Assembly (NCBI GenBank): GCA_945906795.1
Contig: CAMDRO010000020.1
Location: 1 to 38,720 of the forward strand
Reading direction: 5' to 3'
DNA from: Spirosoma fluviale
GTDB lineage: Bacteria; Bacteroidota; Bacteroidia; Cytophagales; Spirosomataceae
DNA length: 38,720 bases
The first letter of the stretch is position 1. Every line of letters starts with the position of its first letter. The notes below the pieces were generated by a model. That model was given only the letters and a program-made list of their open reading frames with translations, ran no database searches and was not told the origin of the DNA. Below, piece by piece: positions 1 to 8,004 of this stretch. The translations under genes were made by a program, and so were the position numbers.

Positions 1-279
1 GCTGGCAATACACAGTATGCCATGGCTGCCTAATCTGATAGATTAGACAATTTGCCATCGTCCGGCCTCTTCCAAACTCTGCCGAGGAGGATTTCTGGGC
101 GTCGACATGCAGAGTCGATCATTAAGATTTTACTAATTAATGATTAGTATCCAGTAAATAAGTGTTGAATAAGGTCTGATTTGAACCTATTTGACATCGA
201 AAAATAATCAAATCTAAACGTGTAGAAGGCAATTTTACTCTAGGTTTGGACGAGGGTTCGAATCCCTCCGACTCCACCA
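1..279 (+). ncRNA. ssrA: Transfer-messenger RNA (tmRNA), 3' part; 5' end lies outside the window
   Basis: This RNA rescues stalled ribosomes by trans-translation and tags the unfinished peptide for proteolysis. The first 33 bases read as the end of the tag reading frame (…NTQYAMAA, then TAA at 31-33), and the YAMAA ending fits Cytophagales-type tags. A small hairpin follows directly (30-35 pairs with 41-46). The tRNA-like 3' end is clear: a T arm with stem 252-256/264-268 and loop TTCGAAT, the 3' acceptor strand at 269-275, discriminator A276 and an encoded CCA at 277-279. The 5' acceptor half, the first pseudoknot and possibly the first tag codons are missing because the window starts inside the gene. 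I did not fold the pseudoknots in 50-240. Confidence 0.93.
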
Positions 280-302
280 TTACAATATCACCGATTAATT
301 TG

Positions 303-329
303 CTCGCCCTGCATAAACAGGGCGAGTTT
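303..329 (+). terminator. Hairpin terminator after tmRNA
   Basis: A perfect 9-bp stem (CTCGCCCTG at 303-311 with CAGGGCGAG at 318-326) and a 6-base loop are followed by a short TTT. It sits 24 bases after the tmRNA CCA end, so it probably ends that transcript. The T run is short, so termination may be partial. Confidence 0.65.
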
Positions 330-390
330 AGTCGGTTAACGTACCAGAATATCCAAAAAACAATTTTAATTTCTTAAACATCTTAGAGGC

Positions 391-422
391 TTGGAATCCT
401 TTTTATTCAACCAGTATCTTTA
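391..422 (+). promoter_or_regulatory. Candidate promoter for the M24 peptidase
   Basis: TTG at 391-393 and TATCTTTA at 415-422 are separated by 21 bases. This matches the Bacteroidota vegetative promoter (-33 TTG, -7 TAnnTTTG) with one mismatch in the -7 box. It lies about 55 bases before the ATG at 478. The match was found by eye and is weak. Confidence 0.3.
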
Positions 423-477
423 GAATTTCACCCAGAGTTCAAATTTCTTTTATAAATTGAAATTTAAACATGACACT

Positions 478-1866
478 ATGATAAACAAATCTACCTTTTT
501 ATTTCTTATTGGAATCCTTTTAAGCTTTAACAGCATCGCACAAGATTACCCAACTGATTATTTAAGCGCAAGCTTTCACGCAGATCGGCGAGCAGCTGTA
601 AAAAAACAATTGTCGGACAAAGGCGTGGGTATCTTTTTTGCCGGTCAAACCCGTCAGCGAAGCAATGATACCGATTTCCCTTATGCACAAAACAAAAATT
701 TCTATTATTTAACAGGCCTAGATGAGCCAAATGCTGTTTTATTATTATTTAAACAACCCGTAAGCCTTTTAGGTAAAACTGGGACTGAATTTATCTTCAT
801 CCAAAACCGTGATCCTTTCAAAGAATTATGGACCGGTAAGATTTTAGGTGTTGATGGATATAGGGCTAAAAGTAAGATGGAAAACATTTTCATCAATGAT
901 GAATTTAAGGCTAGCACACTACCTATGGCTGGTATAGACTCCGTATTTAGCCTATTCCGTACTGAGGGAATTTCCAATAAATACAAAGTGAAAGAAGATG
1001 CACTGACGCGCATGGCTGGAACTGTTGACAGTTTAATCACAACCTTTAAAAAACCGGTTGCGATGCGATCTATCTTGGCCATTATGCGTGATTTACGTGG
1101 AATCAAAACGGCTGAAGAAATCACATTAATTAAAAAAGCAGCCTCCATCAGTGCATTAGGGCATAATGATGTTATGCGTTCCATCAAACCCGGTATGAAG
1201 GAATTCCAAGCACAAGCCATCATGGAATATCATTTCAAAAACAATGGTTCCGAATTCCCAGGCTATGGTAGTATTAATGGTTCCGCCGAAAACGCTTGTG
1301 TACTTCACTATGTAACCAATTTAAAAACAATCAAAAATGGTGATTTGCTTTTAAGCGATTGTGCAGCTGAATACCATGGTTATACAGCAGATGTCACTAG
1401 AACCATTCCGGCCAATGGAAAATTCACGGAGGCTCAAAAAACACTTTATGAAATTGTATTGGCTGCTCAAGATGCAGGAATCGCTGCATGCCAAGCAGGT
1501 GCACCCATGGCAAATGTGGATGCCGCTGCGCGCGCCGTTGTTAATGCAGGCTTAATCAAATTAGGTATTGCAAAAAATGATATGGAAGCTAGAACTTATT
1601 TTCCGCATGGAACATCCCACCATTTAGGATTGGATGTACATGATATGGGACCACGTACGCTTCAAGTAGGCGTTGTCATTACCGTAGAACCTGGAATTTA
1701 TATTCCAGCAGGCAGTAAATGTGATAAAAAATGGTGGAACATCGGTATTCGAATTGAGGATGACATTTGGGTTACAGAAAGAGGTCCGGAAAACATTTCA
1801 GCTGGCACACCTAGAAAAGTGGCTGATATTGAAAAAATGGCTAAACAAAAAAGAGTTATTCAATAA
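478..1866 (+). CDS. Secreted aminopeptidase P-like peptidase (M24 family, Xaa-Pro aminopeptidase)
   Basis: Predicted metallopeptidase that removes N-terminal residues preceding proline. The ATG at 478 is chosen because it gives a clean signal peptide (basic start, hydrophobic core, cleavage near SIA-QDYP). The frame also opens at a TTG at 457, which would add seven polar residues in front of that signal. Of the 462 residues, roughly 25-180 look like the aminopeptidase P N-terminal domain and 200-450 like the pita-bread catalytic domain. The five dimetal ligands are visible: D294 and D305 (DCAAEYHGYTAD), H381 (GTSHHLGLDVHD), E404 (VEPGIY) and E427 (RIEDD). A signal peptide suggests periplasmic or exported activity, unlike cytoplasmic E. 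coli PepP. It stands alone and is convergent with the sulfatase gene. Confidence 0.9.
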   Translation: MINKSTFLFLIGILLSFNSIAQDYPTDYLSASFHADRRAAVKKQLSDKGVGIFFAGQTRQRSNDTDFPYAQNKNFYYLTGLDEPNAVLLLFKQPVSLLGKTGTEFIFIQNRDPFKELWTGKILGVDGYRAKSKMENIFINDEFKASTLPMAGIDSVFSLFRTEGISNKYKVKEDALTRMAGTVDSLITTFKKPVAMRSILAIMRDLRGIKTAEEITLIKKAASISALGHNDVMRSIKPGMKEFQAQAIMEYHFKNNGSEFPGYGSINGSAENACVLHYVTNLKTIKNGDLLLSDCAAEYHGYTADVTRTIPANGKFTEAQKTLYEIVLAAQDAGIAACQAGAPMANVDAAARAVVNAGLIKLGIAKNDMEARTYFPHGTSHHLGLDVHDMGPRTLQVGVVITVEPGIYIPAGSKCDKKWWNIGIRIEDDIWVTERGPENISAGTPRKVADIEKMAKQKRVIQ

Positions 1867-1892
1867 CTAAATAAACTCTAACTTCTTTAATA

Positions 1893-1920
1893 AAAAATGG
1901 CCTTTAATTAGGCCATTTTT
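1893..1920. terminator. Bidirectional terminator between convergent genes
   Basis: AAAAATGGCC (1893-1902) pairs perfectly with GGCCATTTTT (1911-1920) around an 8-base loop. The A and T tracts give a U run in either direction, so it can serve both the M24 peptidase and the sulfatase. Its last base is the final base of the sulfatase stop codon. Confidence 0.8.
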
Positions 1921-3416
1921 TATTTATTAACTTCTTGTTCTAATAGAGATTTCAACTCCGCTAATTTTTCTTTTTGAACTGTCGCTAAATTGATTTTTTC
2001 ATTCGGGTCTGATTTTAAATTAAAAAGTTGGTCTTCAGAATCATTCCCCAGTTCAATATTAACTAAAGCGTTTAATTTAGCTCCTTTACCACTCTTAATA
2101 TATTTCCAATCGCCTTTTTTAACAGCCAAATTACCCGCTTGTTCGATCACATAATCTCGACCTATTTTATCCTTCCCTAACCATGCCCCTAGATTAGCCT
2201 TCGTATCTTTAGCTGAATTATTATCATAATTCAAACCTAGCATTTGACTCATACTCGCCAGAAAATCTATTTGAGAAATCAAGGCATTTGACTTACCCAC
2301 TGGGACTTTTTTAGGCCATTTAACAATGAATGGAACCCGTGTACCAGCTTCAAATGAACTATATTTCCCCCCTCGTAAAACACCTGCAGGTTTATGGTTT
2401 CCTAAATTCTCTTTAGATCCATCCATATATCCATCGTCGACCACTGGTCCATTATCGCTGGTCAGAATAACTAATGTGTTCGAAGTTAAATGTAATGAGT
2501 CCATTGTTTTCATCAATTGGCCTACCGAATCGTCCAATTGCAATAAAGCATCTCCCCTGTTCCCAAAACCACTTTTTCCTAAGAACCTAGAATTAGGAAT
2601 TCTTGGCACATGTATATCATGAGTCGCAAAATACAGGAAAAAAGGATTTTTCTGATTACGAACCATATAGGCTTTCGCTTTATTGGCCAAGGTTTGAGCC
2701 ATGTCTTCGTCATCCCATAAAGCCTGCTTTCCTCCCACCATAAAGCCAATTCTACCCACCCCATTGACTATTGTATTATCATGTCCATGCGAATGTTTCA
2801 TTTTCAACAACTCTGGGTTTTCTTTCCCGGTAGGTTGTTGGCCTATTTTTTTCAAGTAATTAACCTCAATGGGGTCTTGAGCATTCAGGTTTCGGACATG
2901 GTCATTTTCAATGTAAACGCAGGGAACCCTGTCACCCGTGGCAGGTAATATAAAGGCTTCCGTAAAACCAATATCTAAGGGGCCATGCTCAATTTTTCCG
3001 TTCCAATTAGGACCGCCAACGGGTCCTAAACCTAAATGCCATTTACCTATGACCGCTGTATTATATCCCGCTTTTGAAAAAATAGTCGCAACGGTTTGTT
3101 GGCCTGCGGGAATTAAAGCCGACGCATCCCCAGTAGCCACACCCGTATCTTTTCTACGAAAAGCATATTCGCCCTTAAGTAATGAATATCGAGATGGAGT
3201 ACACGTGGCAGAAGTTGTATGCGCCTGTGTAAATAGGAGGCCTTTTCTAGCCAACTGGTCTATGTTAGGTGTATTAATGGTTTTTGAGCCATAGCAACCT
3301 AGATCACCAAAGCCCAAATCATCTACATAAATAAGGATTACATTGGGCTTTTGTCCCAACATGAAAAACGAAATACATACCAAAAGGAGCAATTGGACAC
3401 AGGATAAAAACTTCAT
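1920..3416 (-). CDS. Exported sulfatase (arylsulfatase-type, family S1)
   Basis: Predicted sulfate ester hydrolase of the formylglycine-dependent type. An N-terminal signal peptide (hydrophobic 7-20, GQ at 21-22) suggests export. The sulfatase core starts at about residue 24 (PNVILIYVDDLG), with D32 and D33 as metal ligands. The active-site motif is C72-T-P-S-R76, where the Cys would be oxidised to formylglycine. The GKWHLG motif follows near residue 124. At 498 residues it is a normal length. It ends a gene run in which a GH105 hydrolase (10 bases upstream) and a rhamnose mutarotase precede it, so a sulfated, rhamnose-containing glycan is a reasonable but unproved substrate. No formylglycine-generating enzyme or anSME is in the window, so maturation must be encoded elsewhere. 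Confidence 0.9.
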   Translation of the reverse strand: MKFLSCVQLLLLVCISFFMLGQKPNVILIYVDDLGFGDLGCYGSKTINTPNIDQLARKGLLFTQAHTTSATCTPSRYSLLKGEYAFRRKDTGVATGDASALIPAGQQTVATIFSKAGYNTAVIGKWHLGLGPVGGPNWNGKIEHGPLDIGFTEAFILPATGDRVPCVYIENDHVRNLNAQDPIEVNYLKKIGQQPTGKENPELLKMKHSHGHDNTIVNGVGRIGFMVGGKQALWDDEDMAQTLANKAKAYMVRNQKNPFFLYFATHDIHVPRIPNSRFLGKSGFGNRGDALLQLDDSVGQLMKTMDSLHLTSNTLVILTSDNGPVVDDGYMDGSKENLGNHKPAGVLRGGKYSSFEAGTRVPFIVKWPKKVPVGKSNALISQIDFLASMSQMLGLNYDNNSAKDTKANLGAWLGKDKIGRDYVIEQAGNLAVKKGDWKYIKSGKGAKLNALVNIELGNDSEDQLFNLKSDPNEKINLATVQKEKLAELKSLLEQEVNK

Positions 3417-3426
3417 AAGCGTTTGT

Positions 3427-4554
3427 TTAATGTTTCAAGTATTTAATTAATTCCACTCCGGCCAATAAAAAACAACCCGTCCCAAAATCTTCAAAATCGG
3501 GGACATGTGTAAATGAAACGGGTTGTGAATCTTTTGGCTCCTTTCCTGTGCCTTGTACATTCCCTAAAAAACCATTGGGATGAACGCAAGTGGATAAAGC
3601 ATCCCAACCTTTTAAAATCGCTCGATCAAACTTCTTCTTTGGCAATATTTTATTTCTTACTCCCCATGACATTCCATAAACAAATAATGAAGTTCCTGTC
3701 GCTTCAGGCCCGCCAAAATGTGTAGGATCCTTTAAACTCACATTCCAAAAGCCATCTTTCTGCTGCAAAGGCAAAAGTGCATTAGCTAAGGCAATAAAAT
3801 CTTGTTCATATTCAGCCCGATGAGGTGCATTTTTTGGCATCAATTCCAAGGTTCTCACCAAGGCCGCAAATACCCACCCATTTCCACGGGACCAATAACA
3901 ATTCTCTCCATTCGGTTCTTTATAAGGTGGTACAAAATCTTTATCGCGCCACCATAAGCTCGCATTTTTATCATAAAGTCCAGATCCGCCATGATTATTT
4001 TTCGTAAATGCGTATAAATCATACATTTTTTCAAAATATCGATTGTCCGAAAATCGAACACCTAATCGCGTAAAAACAGGCATACTCATTTGCAAACAAT
4101 CTACCCATGACCAATCGTCCACTTTAGTGGAATTAACCATCAGGTCAACATTAGCCTTAATGGGCAAAATTCGCATTGAATCTGATTGAAAATCGAATAA
4201 ATCAAGGTAAATCTGTCCGCAGGCTTGATTATCTGCATTACGTGTTTTAATCCCGTCCCGCAAATTCCATTGGTGGAAATTCGCCCAGTCCAACATATAT
4301 TTCAGGTCCTCAGCTTTTGGGTTAATCTTATATAATTCCATCAGCCCCTCATAATAAACCGCACGTGTCCATATATTTGATGGCCGAATACGGTCAGGAC
4401 GCGGAATAGGCGCAGTGACATCGGGCCATTTTTGCTGAAAATAGGCTTTGGCTACATGTAATTTTTGTAAAATATCAATAGATTGAGGCTTGGTGGGTTT
4501 AGACCAACTCATAAAACTAAGAAATACCAATAGGAATAAAATGTGTTTTCGCAT
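3427..4554 (-). CDS. GH105 unsaturated rhamnogalacturonyl/uronyl hydrolase
   Basis: Predicted to hydrate and release the unsaturated uronic acid that polysaccharide lyases leave at oligosaccharide ends. The protein has 375 residues with a hydrophobic N-terminal signal (5-17). The (alpha/alpha)6-barrel hallmarks are D108 in ADNQACGQ, W150-V-D152 in WVDCLQMSMP, and WSRGNGW at 221-227. D108 and D152 are the likely equivalents of the catalytic Asp pair of YteR-type enzymes. The start lies 1 base after the rhaM stop, so the two are surely co-transcribed. Pairing with rhaM and a sulfatase fits rhamnogalacturonan or ulvan-type fragments. No lyase or SusC/SusD pair is present in the window. Confidence 0.9.
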   Translation of the reverse strand: MRKHILFLLVFLSFMSWSKPTKPQSIDILQKLHVAKAYFQQKWPDVTAPIPRPDRIRPSNIWTRAVYYEGLMELYKINPKAEDLKYMLDWANFHQWNLRDGIKTRNADNQACGQIYLDLFDFQSDSMRILPIKANVDLMVNSTKVDDWSWVDCLQMSMPVFTRLGVRFSDNRYFEKMYDLYAFTKNNHGGSGLYDKNASLWWRDKDFVPPYKEPNGENCYWSRGNGWVFAALVRTLELMPKNAPHRAEYEQDFIALANALLPLQQKDGFWNVSLKDPTHFGGPEATGTSLFVYGMSWGVRNKILPKKKFDRAILKGWDALSTCVHPNGFLGNVQGTGKEPKDSQPVSFTHVPDFEDFGTGCFLLAGVELIKYLKH

Positions 4555-4555
4555 G

Positions 4556-4870
4556 TTAGGGTAAGTAAAAAACAGAAGGCAAATTCACTGAGACTGGAGA
4601 ATTGTCTGGATTGGCTTTCATAATGTCACCCATAAAAGCCCACCATTTTTGCATGATTGACCTAGTGGGCAATCCATCTAACAAACATAAATCTTTAGCT
4701 TCCAAATACGCAAACAAGGTAAGCGTTTCTTCATCCAAAAAAATCGAATAGTTTTGAATTCCGACTTCCTTCAAAAGCTCACTCAATTCGGGCCAAATTT
4801 CATCATGGCGTTTTTTGTATTCGGCCTCAAAACCAGGCAATAAAAACATTTTAAATGCTTTTCGTTCCAT
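4556..4870 (-). CDS. rhaM: L-rhamnose mutarotase
   Basis: Interconverts the alpha and beta anomers of L-rhamnose in the cytoplasm, feeding rhamnose isomerase. The 104-residue length is that of RhaM. The N-terminal signature is complete: FLLPGFEAEY18KKRH22DEIWPEL, with Tyr18 and His22 at the same numbers as in E. coli RhaM. The WW pair (W76-W77) of the active site is present too. The gene sits 11 bases after threonine aldolase and 1 base before GH105. No rhamnose isomerase or kinase is nearby, so the rest of the pathway is elsewhere. Confidence 0.93.
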   Translation of the reverse strand: MERKAFKMFLLPGFEAEYKKRHDEIWPELSELLKEVGIQNYSIFLDEETLTLFAYLEAKDLCLLDGLPTRSIMQKWWAFMGDIMKANPDNSPVSVNLPSVFYLP

Positions 4871-4881
4871 ATCTGTTTGAA

Positions 4882-5892
4882 TTATTGTTTGATGATTTTA
4901 ATAAAATTAGACAAAGCATCGTCATCAAAATTTAAATGGGTAACAAATCGAATATATTGAGGACCAAAAGGCGCACATTTAATGCCCATAGAATCTAATT
5001 CAGTCACTTTAGTGGAAGCCTTCAAATCATCCTTTAATTTTAGAATGACAATGTTTGTAGTCACCGGCATAACTTCTGCCACCCAAGATAAATTCTCACA
5101 GGCTAATCCAATTTGCTTGGCCCGCGCGTGATCTTCTTTTAATCGTTCAACCTGATAATCTAAGGCATATATTCCTGCAGCGGCCAACATCCCTGCTTGG
5201 CGCCAACCGCCTCCTAATCTCTTTCTAATTCTCCGTGCTTTTTTAATCAATTCGTTTGATCCCAACAAAACAGAGCCTATGGGCGCACCTAAACCTTTTG
5301 ACAGGCATACTGAAATAGAATCAAACCATTGGCCAAATTGCTTAGGATTTTGACCACTCGCAGCCATCGCATTAAAAATTCTTGCCCCATCTAAGTGCAA
5401 AGGAATCGAAGCATTTTTACAGAAATCAGCTATTTCCTGGAGCGACTCTGACGTATAAATACTTCCACCTCCCTTATTTACGGTATTTTCTAAACTAACT
5501 AATTTACTTTCACAAGCATGAATATCATCAGGCGAAATAGCCTTTTCAATTTGATCTTTCGATAATCGGCCCAAGTCCCCTTTCAGTAATTTAACCGAGG
5601 CTCCCGCATTCGCCATAATTCCTCCCCCTTCATATAAATAAATATGTGACAATTCATCACAGATAACCTCTTGGCCTTTAGATACATGTGCAGAAATAGC
5701 AATCTGATTCGTCATCGTTCCAGAGGGACAGAATAATGCATTTTCCATTCCAAACAATTCAGCCACTTTTTTTTGCAAATTATTTACCGTAGGATCTTCA
5801 CCAAAAACATCATCCCCTAAAGGTGCCGAAAACATCGCATCGCGCATTCCTTGAGTAGGTAAAGTAAACGTATCACTCCTCAGTTCAATCAT
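4882..5892 (-). CDS. ltaE: Low-specificity L-threonine aldolase
   Basis: PLP-dependent enzyme cleaving L-threonine or allo-threonine to glycine and acetaldehyde. The 336 residues are typical. Visible motifs: RSDTFTLPT near the N-terminus, GDDVFGEDPT at 26-35, H83 (the PLP-stacking position, in LSHIYLYEGG), D168 and R171 (LHLDGAR), and the Schiff-base lysine K199 in CLSKGLGAP. Its start overlaps the end of the DUF4105 gene by 8 bases, indicating translational coupling. Its place between an envelope protein and rhamnose mutarotase has no obvious metabolic logic. Confidence 0.93.
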   Translation of the reverse strand: MIELRSDTFTLPTQGMRDAMFSAPLGDDVFGEDPTVNNLQKKVAELFGMENALFCPSGTMTNQIAISAHVSKGQEVICDELSHIYLYEGGGIMANAGASVKLLKGDLGRLSKDQIEKAISPDDIHACESKLVSLENTVNKGGGSIYTSESLQEIADFCKNASIPLHLDGARIFNAMAASGQNPKQFGQWFDSISVCLSKGLGAPIGSVLLGSNELIKKARRIRKRLGGGWRQAGMLAAAGIYALDYQVERLKEDHARAKQIGLACENLSWVAEVMPVTTNIVILKLKDDLKASTKVTELDSMGIKCAPFGPQYIRFVTHLNFDDDALSNFIKIIKQ

Positions 5893-7039
5893 TGGAATAT
5901 TTAATAAAATGAGATAAGAAAAATAATCGAATCAATGGCATTAATCCTACCAAAGCGATCCATGGAAAATAAAACAAAGTCCAAATAGCCCCAATACATG
6001 TTAAAATGAAGGCTAATCGGCAATAATAAGTCCAATAAATAGATCTGTTTTTCCTAGCAAACCAAATGACCGCGGGAAAGTTCAAGGGGAACAATAACAA
6101 GGAACTAGGATTATATGCCATTACTTCGTGATCGGTGCCAACCGCCAAAAAGAAGATAAACCAAGCTAGAATACCTAATATCGAAAATAGTATGACATCA
6201 AAAACATAGATTTCAATTTTTCGCTTTTTGAAGGAAATAAAAATTATTAGCAAGTTGATGAGTGCCAACAAAGGAATGGGGCCGAACCAATCAAAACTAT
6301 CTGGTCTCAAAGGTTTAGATTTATACACATCAAAAGGGGCATCGGCTAATTTTTGTCCATTAACTTGAGCCATTTTTACAGAAAGATTTAAATTATCAGG
6401 CAAATAGCATGACTCTGAGGCAGTAGCAACATGATTAGCGGGAACTCCCAGCGCTAAATTCATTCCAAAAGTAACCCAAGAATTAATTTTCAAATAGTCA
6501 TTCATCCAATCCCTATATGATTTTCCTTTTAAACTATCATAATCCTTCCAATCAAATGCACCAGGAGCTACATTTACAATCATATCACGAAGCCTTGAAG
6601 AGCAATTATCGTAAAAAAACTTATACTGATAATTTTTATTTTCAGGTAACAAATTAATTTCTAAGGCTGAGAAAATTTTTATTTTCTGTTGGTCGGTCAA
6701 ATTTAAATGTTGAATTTGAATACTTCTATGTTCAATTTCAGAATAATAATAAACTAAATCATTCATGGAATTAAATGAAATGGAATAAGGCAAAGTACCC
6801 CTCAAAAATTTTAAGTAAAAATTCTCCGTATTGAAATCAAAAGTACCATAACTATATGCTCGGTCAATCCCTTGATCAGGATCATTCACCCAAATAACGG
6901 CATGGCCAAAAGCTGCATGCAACTCATTGCCGGGAGCAAAAGTTACCAAAGAGACCTGTGCGCTTGGGCTTAGTGTGGGAATGGTAGCTGATCCGATACA
7001 GGGTAAAAGCAAAAAAAGATATAAATAAAATTTCCTCAT
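5885..7039 (-). CDS. DUF4105 (Lnb N-terminal-like) envelope protein with a C-terminal membrane domain
   Basis: Function unknown. Residues 1-18 form a signal peptide. The periplasmic part (about 25-230) carries the DUF4105 marks: VSLVTFAPGNELHAAFGH, DRAYSYGTFDF and FFYDNCSSRLRD. The conserved His and Cys in these motifs recall papain-like or NlpC/P60-type enzymes, which is an inference only. The C-terminal 140 residues hold about five hydrophobic segments, so the protein is anchored in the inner membrane. It includes the GTDHEVMAYNPS motif that I associate with Bacteroidota members of the family. Its start codon shares one base with the rsmI stop (TAATG). Confidence 0.8.
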   Translation of the reverse strand: MRKFYLYLFLLLPCIGSATIPTLSPSAQVSLVTFAPGNELHAAFGHAVIWVNDPDQGIDRAYSYGTFDFNTENFYLKFLRGTLPYSISFNSMNDLVYYYSEIEHRSIQIQHLNLTDQQKIKIFSALEINLLPENKNYQYKFFYDNCSSRLRDMIVNVAPGAFDWKDYDSLKGKSYRDWMNDYLKINSWVTFGMNLALGVPANHVATASESCYLPDNLNLSVKMAQVNGQKLADAPFDVYKSKPLRPDSFDWFGPIPLLALINLLIIFISFKKRKIEIYVFDVILFSILGILAWFIFFLAVGTDHEVMAYNPSSLLLFPLNFPAVIWFARKNRSIYWTYYCRLAFILTCIGAIWTLFYFPWIALVGLMPLIRLFFLSHFIKYSND

Positions 7040-7710
7040 TATTTTCCGGCAATGACAATGACAATTTCCCCTCTAATTTTATCAGGATTTTGATCGAAAT
7101 AGGCTAAAACTTCAGCGGCGTTCCCTCGTACCATTTGTTCATGCATTTTACTTAATTCTCGCGCTATCATAATTTGCCTATCGGACCCAATGAATTCAAT
7201 AATTTGCTCTAAAGCTTTATGCAAACGATGTGGAGACTCATATAAAACCGTTGTTCTTTCTTCTTCGGCAATGGCTTTCCAACGGGTTTGTCGGCCTTTT
7301 TTATGTGGCAAAAATCCTTCAAAAACAAATCGATCTAAAGGAAATCCTGAATTTACTAAAGCGGGAATAAGAGCTGTAGCACCAGGTAAGGTTTCTACCT
7401 CAATACCCTGTTCAATACATGCTTTGACTAATAAAAACCCTGGATCTGAAATCCCAGGAGTGCCCGCATCTGAAATTAAACCAACCACCTTGCCCTCCTT
7501 TAGTAATTTAATCACTCCGGCAACCCCCACGTGTTCATTGTGCGCATGATGTGCAAAAAGAGGTTTGGAAATACCCAAATGTTTAAGGAGTTGGCCCGAA
7601 GTCCGCGTATCCTCAGCAAAAATAACATCCACCTCTTTTAAAACTCGAATGGACCGCAAAGTCATATCTTCTAAGTTGCCTATGGGAGTGGGTATCAAAT
7701 ATAATTTCAT
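7039..7710 (-). CDS. rsmI: 16S rRNA 2'-O-ribose C1402 methyltransferase
   Basis: SAM-dependent methylation of the ribose of C1402 in 16S rRNA, in the decoding centre. All RsmI blocks are visible in the 223 residues: LIPTPIGNLEDMT at the N-terminus, VIFAEDTRTS, GLISDAGTPGISDPG, LPGATALIPAL and VLYESPHRL. The protein is shorter than E. coli RsmI (about 286) because it lacks the C-terminal extension, as I believe is common in Bacteroidota. It heads a run of six minus-strand genes down to the sulfatase at 1920. Confidence 0.95.
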   Translation of the reverse strand: MKLYLIPTPIGNLEDMTLRSIRVLKEVDVIFAEDTRTSGQLLKHLGISKPLFAHHAHNEHVGVAGVIKLLKEGKVVGLISDAGTPGISDPGFLLVKACIEQGIEVETLPGATALIPALVNSGFPLDRFVFEGFLPHKKGRQTRWKAIAEEERTTVLYESPHRLHKALEQIIEFIGSDRQIMIARELSKMHEQMVRGNAAEVLAYFDQNPDKIRGEIVIVIAGK

Positions 7711-7810
7711 ATTCGAAATTTAACCAAAAATGATTGAAATTATTTCATAGCCAATAAAAGCTTTTCAAAAACCGGCAATACAAATAAAATTGAAGGAATA
7801 AATGAATAAA

Positions 7811-7842
7811 ACAAAAAAGGGCCTGCAAAAATGCAAGCCCTT
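7811..7842 (-). terminator. Rho-independent terminator after tRNA-Ser
   Basis: Read on the minus strand, an 11-bp stem (7842-7832 with 7827-7817, one G-U pair) and a 4-base loop of T's run into a T tract. It begins 5 bases after the tRNA 3' end and separates the tRNA from rsmI. Confidence 0.85.
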
Positions 7843-7846
7843 AACG

Positions 7847-7931
7847 TAGAGAGTGAGGGATTCGAACCCCCGGGCCTGTAACAGCCAACAGTTTTCAAGA
7901 CTGCCTCGATCGACCACTCTGACAACTCTCT
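7847..7931 (-). tRNA. trnS: tRNA-Ser (anticodon UGA)
   Basis: An 85-nt class II tRNA. The acceptor stem AGAGAGT/ACTCTCT has 7 perfect pairs (7931-7925 with 7854-7848). The anticodon stem GCAGT/ACTGT encloses the loop C-T-TGA-A-A, with the anticodon at 7897-7895. A variable arm and a T arm with GGGGG-TTCGAAT-CCCTC follow. CCA is not encoded. By this folding the discriminator is A rather than the G usual for serine tRNAs, so the exact 3' end could be checked. The anticodon loop has A36-A37-A38, the rule for MiaA substrates, and miaA lies 73 bases upstream on the same strand. Confidence 0.93.
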
Positions 7932-8004
7932 ATTTCCTAATCAGGATGCAAATTAAATCAAAAATTCCTTTTTATGCAACCCTAAAGCATTAAAATTGTT
8001 GAAA

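Noticed and set aside
457-477. TTG start giving a longer M24 peptidase
   Set aside because: The added residues are polar and would precede a proper signal peptide; ATG at 478 is better.
705-1223. 172-codon antisense frame inside the M24 peptidase gene
   Set aside because: Shadow of a clear coding gene, with no recognisable motifs.
7740-7925. Open frame of 61 codons over the tRNA-Ser region, minus strand
   Set aside because: It reads through the tRNA gene and its terminator; the apparent peptide is translated tRNA.
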